Assembly (NCBI RefSeq): GCF_018408855.1
Contig: NZ_AP024324.1
Location: 558,001 to 622,000 of the forward strand
DNA from: Caballeronia sp. NK8
GTDB lineage: Bacteria > Pseudomonadota > Gammaproteobacteria > Burkholderiales > Burkholderiaceae
Length of the DNA stretch: 64,000 nucleotides
Direction: 5' to 3'
Below are positions 9,077-16,624 of the stretch, in pieces (within the stretch, counting starts at the first letter, position 1; each line of letters opens with the position of its first letter). Position numbers and translations under genes: made by a program. The notes beneath the pieces are model-generated. The model worked only from the letters and a program-made list of their open reading frames with translations. It was not told where the DNA came from and searched no databases.

Positions 9077-9934
9077 ATGACAGGCACAAGCGTATCCAAC
9101 GAGCGAATCGATGACTGGCTCGCCGCGCGGCGCGATCCCGAGACGGGTATCGAAGCGCTGCGCGCGCATTTCCGCGGTCAGGCCTATGATCCGCACGACC
9201 ATGACGACATGCTGATCGGCTACACCGAGCAGGGCGTGCAACGCTTTCAGTGCCATCGGTCCCTGCACACGAGCGTTCCGGGCCGCGCGATCCTGATCGA
9301 GCCCGGCGCGCTGCATGACGGGCATGCGCCGGAAGCGAGCGGCTTCACCTACGCCATGCTGTATCTGCCGCAAGGCTGGGTCGAGCACGCGGCGCGCCAG
9401 TTGAATCTGCCCGGACTGCGCGGCGTCGAGGCCGCCTTTCGCCAAACGCTGGTGGATGATCGCCTTCTCGTCGACGCGATCCGGGCGGCGTTCTTCGCCA
9501 CGTTCCATGACGAAGGCAGGCTGGCCCGCGACCAGGCGCTCGACCATCTGCTGACGCAACTTGGCGGCCAGTTGCGCGACGCGCCGGCGATGACCACCCT
9601 CGCAGCGCCGCTTGCCGCCCTTCGCGCGCGCGATCTCCTGCACGAACAGATGGATGGCAACATCGGACTCGATGAACTGGCCACGGTTACCGGAATCGAC
9701 CGGTTTCAGTTGACGCGCCTTTTCAAGCGCACGTTCGGCACGTCGCCGCACGCGTACCTCGTGCGCTTGCGCCTGCGCGCCGCCCGTCGATTGCTGGCGA
9801 GCGGTCATCGGCCCGCGCAGGTTGCCGCGATGGTCGGATTCTCCGATCAGAGTCACCTTGGCCGCTGGTTCAACCGCGCCTATCGGATGACGCCCGCGGC
9901 CTATCGGCAGATGTGCACAAACGTTCCAGACTGA
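9077..9934 (+). CDS. AraC-family regulator with cupin sensor domain
   Basis: A 285-residue regulator. The N-terminal half is a cupin-like AraC-binding domain (DPHDHDDMLIGYTEQG around residues 39-54, then PGRAILIEPGALHDGHAPE). The C-terminal 100 residues hold two helix-turn-helix motifs, including IGLDELATVTGIDRFQLTRLF and PAQVAAMVGFSDQSHLGRWF, with the usual AraC ending. It lies 44 nt before the DUF2000 gene on the same strand. AraC/DUF2000 pairs of this kind are common in proteobacteria, so the DUF2000 gene is its probable target. The ligand is unknown. Confidence 0.87.
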   Translation: MTGTSVSNERIDDWLAARRDPETGIEALRAHFRGQAYDPHDHDDMLIGYTEQGVQRFQCHRSLHTSVPGRAILIEPGALHDGHAPEASGFTYAMLYLPQGWVEHAARQLNLPGLRGVEAAFRQTLVDDRLLVDAIRAAFFATFHDEGRLARDQALDHLLTQLGGQLRDAPAMTTLAAPLAALRARDLLHEQMDGNIGLDELATVTGIDRFQLTRLFKRTFGTSPHAYLVRLRLRAARRLLASGHRPAQVAAMVGFSDQSHLGRWFNRAYRMTPAAYRQMCTNVPD

Positions 9935-9978
9935 TCGCTGCGGATCGCGGACCATGAGCGTTCCAAGGAGGAACATTC

Positions 9979-10386
9979 ATGTTCAATACCAAAGTGGCGC
10001 TGATCGTGCGCGATGATCTGGCTGTCTGGCAAAAGCTCAACGTGGTCGCATTTCTCGCGACCGGCGTGGCGGCCGCGATTCCCGAAGCGTTGGGCGAACC
10101 CTACGAGGACGCGGCCGGACGTCGGTATGGCCGCATGCTGGGCCAACCGATGCTCGTGTTCGCCGCCGATCTGCCCGGCCTGCAGGGCGCGCATCGGCAG
10201 GCGCTCGCGAGCGAACTCGAGATCGTGCCGTACGTGCACGCGATGTTTTCCACCGGACACGATGCGGCCAATCGCGAGGTATTCCGTGCGCAGGACGCAG
10301 CAAGTCTCGATTTCGTGGGCCTCGCGCTGCATGGATCGAGGAAAGCCGTGGACAAGGCGGTGAAGGGGCTGCCGCTGCACGTGTGA
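9979..10386 (+). CDS. DUF2000 family protein
   Basis: A 135-residue cytosolic protein recognised as DUF2000 from its start (FNTKVALIVRDDLAVWQKLNV), the central GEPYEDAAGRRYGRMLGQPMLVF-type segment and the SLDFVGLALHG region near the end. No biochemical function is established for the family. AAGGAGGA at 9965-9972 gives a strong ribosome binding site. It is probably co-expressed with the AraC gene upstream and converges with the aldo/keto reductase gene with only 4 nt between stop codons. Confidence 0.82.
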   Translation: MFNTKVALIVRDDLAVWQKLNVVAFLATGVAAAIPEALGEPYEDAAGRRYGRMLGQPMLVFAADLPGLQGAHRQALASELEIVPYVHAMFSTGHDAANREVFRAQDAASLDFVGLALHGSRKAVDKAVKGLPLHV

Positions 10387-10390
10387 CGCG

Positions 10391-11407
10391 CTATTGCGGC
10401 GTGGGCGCGTCCTGACGAATCAGCTCGCGGCGTTTCAGTTCAGCCCAGAATTCCAACGGTATGTCGGTCCGGAAGGTTTGAAGGTTGTCTTCGAGCTGCG
10501 CAACCGTGCGTACGCCAGGAATGTTCGTCGGGATCGCGGGATGTCCGAGGACGAATTGCAGAGCGGCAGCCTTGAGCGGAACCGCGTATTCCCGGCAGAC
10601 CTGCTCCATCTCGCGAACGCGCGCCAGAATGGCCTCGGGCGCGCTCGCGTAGTTGTATTTCGCGCCGGGCACCGCGCCTGTCGCGAGAATGCCGCTGTTG
10701 TAGCCGCCCCCGAGGATGACCGACACCTGTTGCGCTTCGCACAGCGGCAGAAAGCCGTCGAGCGCATCCTGTTCGAGCAGTGTGTAGCGGCCGGCCAGGA
10801 GCAGGCAATCGAAATCCTGCCGGCGGATGGCTTCGTGCGCGACCTGCCATTCGTTGACGCCGACCCCGACCGCCTTCACGACACCTTCATCGCGGAGCTT
10901 CAGCAGCGCTTTCGACGCGCCGGCCATTGCTGCCTCGAACATCTCGGGCTGACGCTCGCCGTGGGTAAAGACATCGATATCGTGAATCAGCGCGATATCG
11001 ATGTGCTCCAGCGCGAGACGCTGCAGGCTGTCCTCGATCGAGCGCATGGCGCCGTCGTAGCTGTAGTCGAAAACGGTTTCGAACGGCAAACCATCGACCC
11101 ACGGCGCGAAGTCGATTTCGGCGCGCCTGCGCGGCTCGAGGAGTCGTCCGACCTTCGTCGACAGCACGTACTGATCGCGCGGATACCATCGCAGCCCGTG
11201 CCCACAGCGCGCTTCGCTCAAACCATGACCGTACATCGGAGCGGTGTCGAAGTAGCGCACGCCGGCATCCCAGGCTGCCTTGATCAGGGCGGCGGAATCC
11301 GCTTCGCTGATCGGCCTGAAGATGTTGCCGATCGGCGCGGCGCCGAAACCCATCAACGTTGTCTCGAGCCCGGAACGGGGCCATTTTTCCTTGGCGATCG
11401 GGTCCAT
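10391..11407 (-). CDS. Aldo/keto reductase, aldose/L-fucose dehydrogenase-like
   Basis: A 338-residue NAD(P)-dependent TIM-barrel oxidoreductase. The catalytic tetrad segments are visible: GVRYFDTAPMYGHGLSE (Asp and Tyr, around residues 50-66), STKVGRLL (Lys) and IALIHDIDVF (His). The GFGAAPIGN start and FDTAPMYGHG wording are like the D-threo-aldose 1-dehydrogenase / L-fucose dehydrogenase subgroup, which oxidises sugars to lactones. It is the third gene of a leftward operon with a sugar-binding protein (3 nt upstream) and a DUF1479 protein. This supports a sugar substrate, though not its identity. Confidence 0.85.
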   Translation of the reverse strand: MDPIAKEKWPRSGLETTLMGFGAAPIGNIFRPISEADSAALIKAAWDAGVRYFDTAPMYGHGLSEARCGHGLRWYPRDQYVLSTKVGRLLEPRRRAEIDFAPWVDGLPFETVFDYSYDGAMRSIEDSLQRLALEHIDIALIHDIDVFTHGERQPEMFEAAMAGASKALLKLRDEGVVKAVGVGVNEWQVAHEAIRRQDFDCLLLAGRYTLLEQDALDGFLPLCEAQQVSVILGGGYNSGILATGAVPGAKYNYASAPEAILARVREMEQVCREYAVPLKAAALQFVLGHPAIPTNIPGVRTVAQLEDNLQTFRTDIPLEFWAELKRRELIRQDAPTPQ

Positions 11408-11410
11408 GTC

Positions 11411-12658
11411 TTATTTGACCTTTGCGGCAGCGGCGAGCTTGCGCACGCCTTCTTTCGCGTCTTCGTTCGAGTTCATGAAATTCGTCACGACGTCGGTGAT
11501 GGCGCCGGCGGTGACGGGAGACTGAAGTTCGCCAAACGCCAGCGAGGGGAGAAAGCCGCCCGATTTGATCGTCGCCTGCTCGTCCGCGCGTGACTTTTTC
11601 GCGCAACTGTCGAACTTGTCCATCGGCACGTCCAGTCTGACGGGAATCGAACCCTTGTTGAGACTGAACTGCTCCTGAAACGCGGGGGACATGATCGTTT
11701 TGGCCATCGCGAGTTGTCCGGGCGTCGCGTCCTTCTTGCCGTTCTGCTGGAAGAACACGAATGCATCCGCGGTGTACGTGTAGGCATTCGACGTGCCGGG
11801 CGCGGGTGCGCAAACGAAGTCGACGTCCGCCTTCTTGTTCGCGTTCGCGAACTCCCCCTTGGCCCAGTCGCCCATGAACTGCATGCCGCCCGAACCGGAG
11901 ATCACCATCGCGGTGGCGAGATTCCAGTCGCGGCCGTGATAGGCCTTGTCGAAGTAAGTCCGGATCTTCTGGACGGTCTCGAAGACCTGCACCATCTGCG
12001 GCGACGTCAGCGTTTTCTGATCGAGATCGATGAGCGCCTTACGGTAGAAGTCCGTGCCCTGCGACAACACGACCGTCTCCCAGATGGTCATGTCCTGCCA
12101 CGGCTGACCGCCGTGCGCGACAGCCGTGATGCCCGCCGCGCGAAACTTGTCGGCGAGCGCGAAGAACTCCGGCCACGTCGTCGGCGGCGTGCCGCCCACT
12201 TTGTCGAGATCCGCCTTGTTGATCCACAGCCAGTTGATCCGGTGCACGGAAAAAGGCGCTGCCACATAATGACCGCCCGACTTCATCGCGCTGTCGATCT
12301 GCGCGGGCGTGTGGCTCTTCCAGTCCGTCGCGGCCTGATCGATCGTGACCACCACGCCCTGATCGGCCCAGTCCTGAATCAACGGCCCCTTGATCTGCGC
12401 GGCCGATGGCGCATTGCCCGAGATCACCTGCGTCTTGAGCGCGGTCATCGCGGCCGTGCCCGAACCACCGGCGACCGCGAAGTCCTTCCACTCATAGCCT
12501 TGTTTGCTCATGTCGTCCTTGAGCACGCGGATGGCCTTCGATTCGCCGCCCGAGGTCCACCAGTGCAGAACCGAGAGCTGTTCGGCGGCCAGCACCGCAT
12601 GCGTGCCGGCGATGAACAGCGCGACGGCCGCCGCGGCCGACGTCAGTGATGTCTTCAT
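11411..12658 (-). CDS. Periplasmic sugar-binding protein of an ABC transporter (orphan)
   Basis: A 415-residue family-1 extracellular solute-binding protein. I start at 12658 (MKTSLTSAAAAVALFIAG), which gives a clean Sec signal peptide with probable cleavage after VLA before AEQLSVLHWW; an upstream in-frame start would bury the signal behind 23 residues. The mature start (LHWWTSGGE) and the FMGDWAKGE segment are typical of glucose/mannose or oligosaccharide binding proteins. No permease or ATPase genes adjoin it, so it must work with unlinked membrane components or is a leftover. It lies between the DUF1479 and aldo/keto reductase genes on one strand. Confidence 0.87.
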   Translation of the reverse strand: MKTSLTSAAAAVALFIAGTHAVLAAEQLSVLHWWTSGGESKAIRVLKDDMSKQGYEWKDFAVAGGSGTAAMTALKTQVISGNAPSAAQIKGPLIQDWADQGVVVTIDQAATDWKSHTPAQIDSAMKSGGHYVAAPFSVHRINWLWINKADLDKVGGTPPTTWPEFFALADKFRAAGITAVAHGGQPWQDMTIWETVVLSQGTDFYRKALIDLDQKTLTSPQMVQVFETVQKIRTYFDKAYHGRDWNLATAMVISGSGGMQFMGDWAKGEFANANKKADVDFVCAPAPGTSNAYTYTADAFVFFQQNGKKDATPGQLAMAKTIMSPAFQEQFSLNKGSIPVRLDVPMDKFDSCAKKSRADEQATIKSGGFLPSLAFGELQSPVTAGAITDVVTNFMNSNEDAKEGVRKLAAAAKVK

Positions 12659-12701
12659 TGCAGTCTCCGATGTTTTCTTATGGATGAAGCAGTGCGTGCG
12701 A

Positions 12702-13946
12702 CTACACGTCGAGCCCGAGTTGCGCACGGCCCAGCGGCGTCAGATCGTCGACGGTCGCGCGGCCGGCAAAATCGGTTTCGAAATGATCGGCCGGGAAATC
12801 AGGCGGGCTTTCGCCCTTCAGAAAGCTCGGCAACTGACGCTTCAGATAGGCGTCGTTCTTGGCGCAGGCGGGCGCCGAGGCGATGTACATCACATTGCTG
12901 AACCCCGCGCCCTTGTGCTCGTCCTCGACCGCATGGATGACGTCGCTGTGCCAGAACACCGTATCGCCCGCTTCCATCTTTGGAATCGACGACAACGCTT
13001 CGAACAGCGGCGCATGAAATTCCTGCTTGATCGAGAGCGCGCGTCCGGGCATGGCGCCGCACAGGTCGTCGTCGGCGACATCGTCCTGAAGGGCGCGCAG
13101 GAGGATGTACACCATCGAATTGGCGATGGGCACGAGTTGCAGCGTGCCGTCGCCCGGGCCTTGCGGCGTCAGCGCGGTCCAGCCCTGGAACGTGCGGAAC
13201 ATCGAACACACGGCCGGCGACGCGATCTCTTCCACATCGGGGCGAAAGGCGGCGTCGAACGCGTCGTAACTGCGCCAGTTGCCGGAGAAAACGTGGCGAT
13301 ACACCTTGCGGAAATTGCCTTCGATCCAGCGCTCGACCGAGCCGCCGTCGCAATGCGCCGACAGACCGAGCGATGCCGAGCCGGGCGGCCGCCGGCGCAG
13401 ACGGTCGGCATAGACAGGCACGTGTTCCGGATCGAAGTGGACGCGCCCTTCGCTCTCGTTGCGCCAGAGCTTGTTGAGAAAGACGCGCGCCGCCGTCAGC
13501 GTCTCCGACTGACGCGCCAGCACTTGCGGCTTCGACCAGTACACGCCGTAGATCTGCGGTTTGCTCGAAGCCAGTTGTCCGAAGTATTTGTCTTCCGCGC
13601 GGTTTTCGAGGCGCTTGTCGAGATGGTTTCGCTCGACGTAGTGCGCGATATCGTCGTCCCACGCTTGCACCTGCGCGCGAGGGAAGACTTTGCGAATCAC
13701 GCACGCACCGCGCGATCTGACGAGCGCGATCTGCTCGTCGGTTACACGTCGTTCAGCGATGTCGGCGAACTGGATCTCGGGAATGACGTCTTCCCCTCGA
13801 TCGCGCTGCGCGGCGATGCGTTTCGCTTCAGCGACGATCGCCTGTTCGACTTCGGCGAATACCTCCCGGTAGTTCGGCAGCGCTGCCCGCAGCTCTTTTT
13901 TCGCCTGCCGGATCGCGCCGGGCAAGTCATCGATTTTCAGCGCCAT
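12702..13946 (-). CDS. DUF1479 (YbiU-like) putative Fe/2-oxoglutarate oxygenase
   Basis: A 414-residue cytosolic protein of the DUF1479/YbiU family. I use the ATG at 13946 ([11 protein letters not shown]) because GGAGA sits 7 nt upstream; an ATG at 13976 is possible. The fold is thought to be related to the phytanoyl-CoA dioxygenase cupins, and the candidate iron ligands are visible in [12 protein letters not shown] (HxD type, around residue 217) and [12 protein letters not shown] (around 352). The reaction is not known. It is the first gene of the sugar-linked operon and divergent from an AraC regulator, which suggests a step in use of the sugar bound by the next gene product. Confidence 0.82.
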   Translation of the reverse strand: MALKIDDLPGAIRQAKKELRAALPNYREVFAEVEQAIVAEAKRIAAQRDRGEDVIPEIQFADIAERRVTDEQIALVRSRGACVIRKVFPRAQVQAWDDDIAHYVERNHLDKRLENRAEDKYFGQLASSKPQIYGVYWSKPQVLARQSETLTAARVFLNKLWRNESEGRVHFDPEHVPVYADRLRRRPPGSASLGLSAHCDGGSVERWIEGNFRKVYRHVFSGNWRSYDAFDAAFRPDVEEIASPAVCSMFRTFQGWTALTPQGPGDGTLQLVPIANSMVYILLRALQDDVADDDLCGAMPGRALSIKQEFHAPLFEALSSIPKMEAGDTVFWHSDVIHAVEDEHKGAGFSNVMYIASAPACAKNDAYLKRQLPSFLKGESPPDFPADHFETDFAGRATVDDLTPLGRAQLGLDV

Positions 13947-13966
13947 GATCGTCTCCATGTCAATTT

Positions 13967-13978
13967 CTGTGCGCACAG
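13967..13978. promoter_or_regulatory. Perfect palindrome in DUF1479/AraC divergent promoter
   Basis: CTGTGCGCACAG is a perfect 12-bp palindrome 20 nt upstream of the DUF1479 start and 61 nt from the AraC start. It is a candidate regulator site, but AraC proteins usually bind direct repeats, so another regulator is possible. Confidence 0.3.
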
Positions 13979-14039
13979 CATATGACGCGGAGCTATGCGC
14001 TGGTGATACTATTCAGGCAATTCATTTGCGTTTTCGGCC

Positions 14040-14984
14040 ATGAAACCAGCCTACGAACATGTCGAGTTCGGCGAGGACTGTTCGGTGCGGGTTTACCATC
14101 GGCGGCTTGCGCGCATTCCGTTCGAATGGCACCACCATCCGGAATACGAACTGACGCTGACGATGAACAGTCACGGCAAGCGCTACATCGGCGACTCGGT
14201 CAGCGACTATGAAGCCGAGGACCTGGTTCTCGTGCCGCCGGATTTGCCGCATACCTGGTCATCGAACCGCTCGATCGAGCCGTCCTTGCCGCAAGTCGCC
14301 ATCGTCATCTGGTTCGACGGCGCGTGGGCGAGACGCATGGCGGATTGCTGCCGCGAATACGAGCCGCTTCGCAAGCTCTTGCGCCGCGCCGCGTGCGGGC
14401 TGGCGTTCGAGCCGCCTGCCGGGGAACGGATGCGCGGCCGTCTGGATCAGTTGCTCTCGAACGTGCCACGCGAGCGCCTGAGCGCGGCGCTCGATATTCT
14501 GTGCATGCTCGCCGACGCGCACGGCCATCCGCTCGCTTCGCCGAGCGCCTTCAATCAGACGAACACCGGCCCCTCCGGTCACGAGCCCGAGCGGATCAAC
14601 CGCGTCCTCGCCATGATCGATGCGCGCTTCGCCGAACCGCTGCGGCTCTCGGAACTCTGTGCGGCGGCCAGCCTGTCGGAGCGCACGCTCACGCGGTACT
14701 TCGTGCAGCATATCGGCGAGAGCGTCGGCCGATATATCGCGCGCGTTCGCATCGGGCACGCGTGCCGGATGCTGGGCGATACGTCGCTGCCCGTCTCGGT
14801 CATCGCGGCCCGCTCGGGTTTCGCGAACGTCGCCAATTTCAATCGGCAATTCAAGGCGGCGAAGCAGGCGACGCCGGCCGAGTATCGACGCCAGTTCATC
14901 GCTGCGGGTTCGGCGGACGAGGACACCGCAAGCAGCCTGACCGAACGGCCTCCTTCGCTTCGGCAGAAGCGCAACGCATCCTGA
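14040..14984 (+). CDS. AraC-family regulator (cupin sensor), divergent from sugar operon
   Basis: A 314-residue AraC regulator. The N-terminal cupin has HHHPEYELTLTMNSHGKRYIG (residues around 36-57) and LVPPDLPHTW, a form seen in sugar-responsive AraC proteins. The C-terminal DNA-binding domain (about residues 190-295) contains LRLSELCAAASLSERTLTRYF and LPVSVIAARSGFANVANFNRQF. It is transcribed away from the DUF1479, sugar-binding protein and aldo/keto reductase genes and is their probable regulator. The last 20 residues are a variable basic tail. Confidence 0.87.
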   Translation: MKPAYEHVEFGEDCSVRVYHRRLARIPFEWHHHPEYELTLTMNSHGKRYIGDSVSDYEAEDLVLVPPDLPHTWSSNRSIEPSLPQVAIVIWFDGAWARRMADCCREYEPLRKLLRRAACGLAFEPPAGERMRGRLDQLLSNVPRERLSAALDILCMLADAHGHPLASPSAFNQTNTGPSGHEPERINRVLAMIDARFAEPLRLSELCAAASLSERTLTRYFVQHIGESVGRYIARVRIGHACRMLGDTSLPVSVIAARSGFANVANFNRQFKAAKQATPAEYRRQFIAAGSADEDTASSLTERPPSLRQKRNAS

Positions 14985-15034
14985 GCGCTGATCCTCCCTT
15001 GCCTCCCATCCATACCCATGCAATACTGAACCAA

Positions 15035-15403
15035 ATGGCTCAGTATTCTCGACAAACTCGATTCGATGCTTCGTTCGCCGCGCTGTCGGACCCCACCCGA
15101 CGCGGCGTGCTGGAGCAGTTGATGCGCGCCGACGCGTCCGTCACGGATCTCGCCGCGCGGTTCCACATGACCTTGACCGGCATGCGGAAGCACATCGGCA
15201 TACTGGAGCAGGCGGAACTCGTCACCACGGAAAAGGTGGGACGCGTGCGGACCTGCAGGCTGGGCTCGCGCCGTCTCGAAGAAGAGCTGGCCTGGATCGA
15301 AAACTATCGGCAGATGTGGGCCGCGCGCTTCGACGCGCTGGATACGGTCATCGAGGAACTCAAACGCAAGGAGAAACGTGATGGTCGCAAGCAGAGAGAA
15401 TGA
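15035..15403 (+). CDS. ArsR-family winged-helix regulator
   Basis: A 122-residue regulator starting MAQYSRQTRFDASFAALSDP. The typical ArsR pattern is seen: LSDPTRRGVLEQLMRADASVTDLAARFHMTLTGMRKHIGIL for the DNA-binding domain, then LVTTEKVGRVRTCRL for the wing. No metal-binding CxC motif is present, so it belongs to the non-metal group. Its end overlaps the AHSA1-type gene by 23 nt. This gene pair (ArsR plus SRPBCC) is widespread, and the regulator usually controls its partner. Confidence 0.88.
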   Translation: MAQYSRQTRFDASFAALSDPTRRGVLEQLMRADASVTDLAARFHMTLTGMRKHIGILEQAELVTTEKVGRVRTCRLGSRRLEEELAWIENYRQMWAARFDALDTVIEELKRKEKRDGRKQRE

Positions 15404-15902
15404 GCCGGCGCGCACGGGCAACCGGACGACGTCGGAACGCACGTCCGAGCGCGAGATGGTCATCACGCGAATCTTCGACGCCCCGCCGCGGCTCGTGTTC
15501 GAAGCGTGGACCACGCCCGAACTGTTCAGGCAGTGGTGGGTGCCGAAGTCGAGCGGCGCGACCCTGCTTTCCTGCGAACAGGATGTCCGCGTCGGCGGCG
15601 GATATCGCCTGGAGTTCGCTCATCCCAAGGCCGCCGCGCCCCTGGCGTTCTTCGGCAAGTATCTCGAAGTCGAGCCGAATGCGCGCCTCGTCTGGACTAA
15701 CGAGGAAAGCGAAGACGGCGCGGTGACCACGGTGACCTTCGAGGAGAAGGATGGCAAGACGCTGCTGGTGATGCGCGAGCTTTATCCGTCCAGGGAAGCG
15801 CTCGACGTCGCCATCGAAGGCATGGACGAAGCGATGCCCGAAACGTTCGAGCAGCTGGACGAATTCCTCATTGTCCGCGGCGCTGGCGCGCAACGGAGCT
15901 GA
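15381..15902 (+). CDS. SRPBCC / AHSA1-domain protein
   Basis: A 173-residue START-like fold protein. ITRIFDAPPRLVFEAWTTPELFRQWW (around residues 29-54) is the standard AHSA1 start, and the FEEKDGKTLLVMRELYPS strand is near residue 120. Such proteins bind hydrophobic ligands; no enzyme activity is established. I start at the ATG at 15381, since AAGGAGA at 15368-15373 fits it; a GTG directly before is less likely. Translationally coupled to the ArsR gene by overlap. Confidence 0.85.
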   Translation: MVASRENEPARTGNRTTSERTSEREMVITRIFDAPPRLVFEAWTTPELFRQWWVPKSSGATLLSCEQDVRVGGGYRLEFAHPKAAAPLAFFGKYLEVEPNARLVWTNEESEDGAVTTVTFEEKDGKTLLVMRELYPSREALDVAIEGMDEAMPETFEQLDEFLIVRGAGAQRS

Positions 15903-15918
15903 TCTCGTCGTTTTCCGT

Positions 15919-16080
15919 TCAATCGCCGCGGCCAGCGAAGGGCCGCGCAGCGCTGTTTGCGGCGCTCAGCGAATCCGGCGCGAACGTCGGTGTAACCGCC
16001 GTCGACGGGTCGGGGCCCGCCGCGCCGACGAGACATCCAGCCGATACGAGGAAGATCACGGCTGACACCAGAATTCCCAT
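15919..16080 (-). CDS. Small predicted secreted or membrane protein (53 residues)
   Basis: A short gene candidate starting MGILVSAVIFLVSAGC, with GAGG 8 nt upstream of the ATG. The first 20 residues are hydrophobic and end in SAGC, like a loose lipobox, although the -3 residue is Ser and there is no positive charge at the N-terminus. The remainder is rich in Ala, Pro and Ser. I do not recognise it. It lies downstream of and on the same strand as the lipoprotein gene at 16169, with 88 nt between. Confidence 0.4.
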   Translation of the reverse strand: MGILVSAVIFLVSAGCLVGAAGPDPSTAVTPTFAPDSLSAANSAARPFAGRGD

Positions 16081-16168
16081 GGCATTTTCCTCGCAGCCAC
16101 CAGGCCTTGCGCGACACTACTAGCCTATCTGTGCGCCCCGCTGCTCGATTGACGCATGTCAAATCGGC

Positions 16169-16561
16169 CTATTTCTCGGCACTGGACGACGGGCATCGCA
16201 TGTCTGCCGCTTTGCCGCCATCGACATTCTTCAGCGAAACAAGCAGCCTGCTTCCGGTAGTCGCCGTGATGATATGCCCGTAACTGACGGTCGGGATGAA
16301 CTTGATATCGGGCGCGACGGCGACGGGCGGGTTTTGCGCGCCGTCGACGGTCAGATCGAGTTCCACGGTGATCGAATCGATGGCGACGCCGTAGTCCCGC
16401 TTGTGCTCGGCCTGCGCCTTCTTGAAGTTGCACAGCCCGTCCAGGACATTCTGGAGCGCCGTGGGTATATCCACTGGCTTGCCTGGCGGGATAGGCGGCG
16501 TGTTGCACGCCGCGAGGAGGAAAGCTGACGCAAGAACAGGCAGCGAGACGTGGACGCGCAT
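16169..16561 (-). CDS. Small predicted lipoprotein, function unknown
   Basis: A 130-residue protein with a lipoprotein signal: MRVHVSLPVLASAFLLAAC, where LLAAC is a good lipobox with Cys19. The mature part has an IPTALQNVLDGLCNFKKAQ helix and then VELDLTVDG and SYGHIITATTGSRLLVSLKNV, suggesting a small beta domain. Predicted anchored in a membrane facing the periplasm. I do not recognise the family. It lies downstream of the large mechanosensitive channel gene in the opposite direction of reading order (both on minus, separate transcripts possible). Confidence 0.72.
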   Translation of the reverse strand: MRVHVSLPVLASAFLLAACNTPPIPPGKPVDIPTALQNVLDGLCNFKKAQAEHKRDYGVAIDSITVELDLTVDGAQNPPVAVAPDIKFIPTVSYGHIITATTGSRLLVSLKNVDGGKAADMRCPSSSAEK

Positions 16562-16624
16562 CGGAATCTCCGGTTCCTGGAGTGGGCTCAGTATAGGGCA
16601 ACAACACCTTCGGGATCGTTCAGG

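Noticed and set aside
11411..14984. A complete sugar ABC importer
   Set aside because: Only the binding protein is present; I found no permease or ATPase frame on either strand in this stretch.
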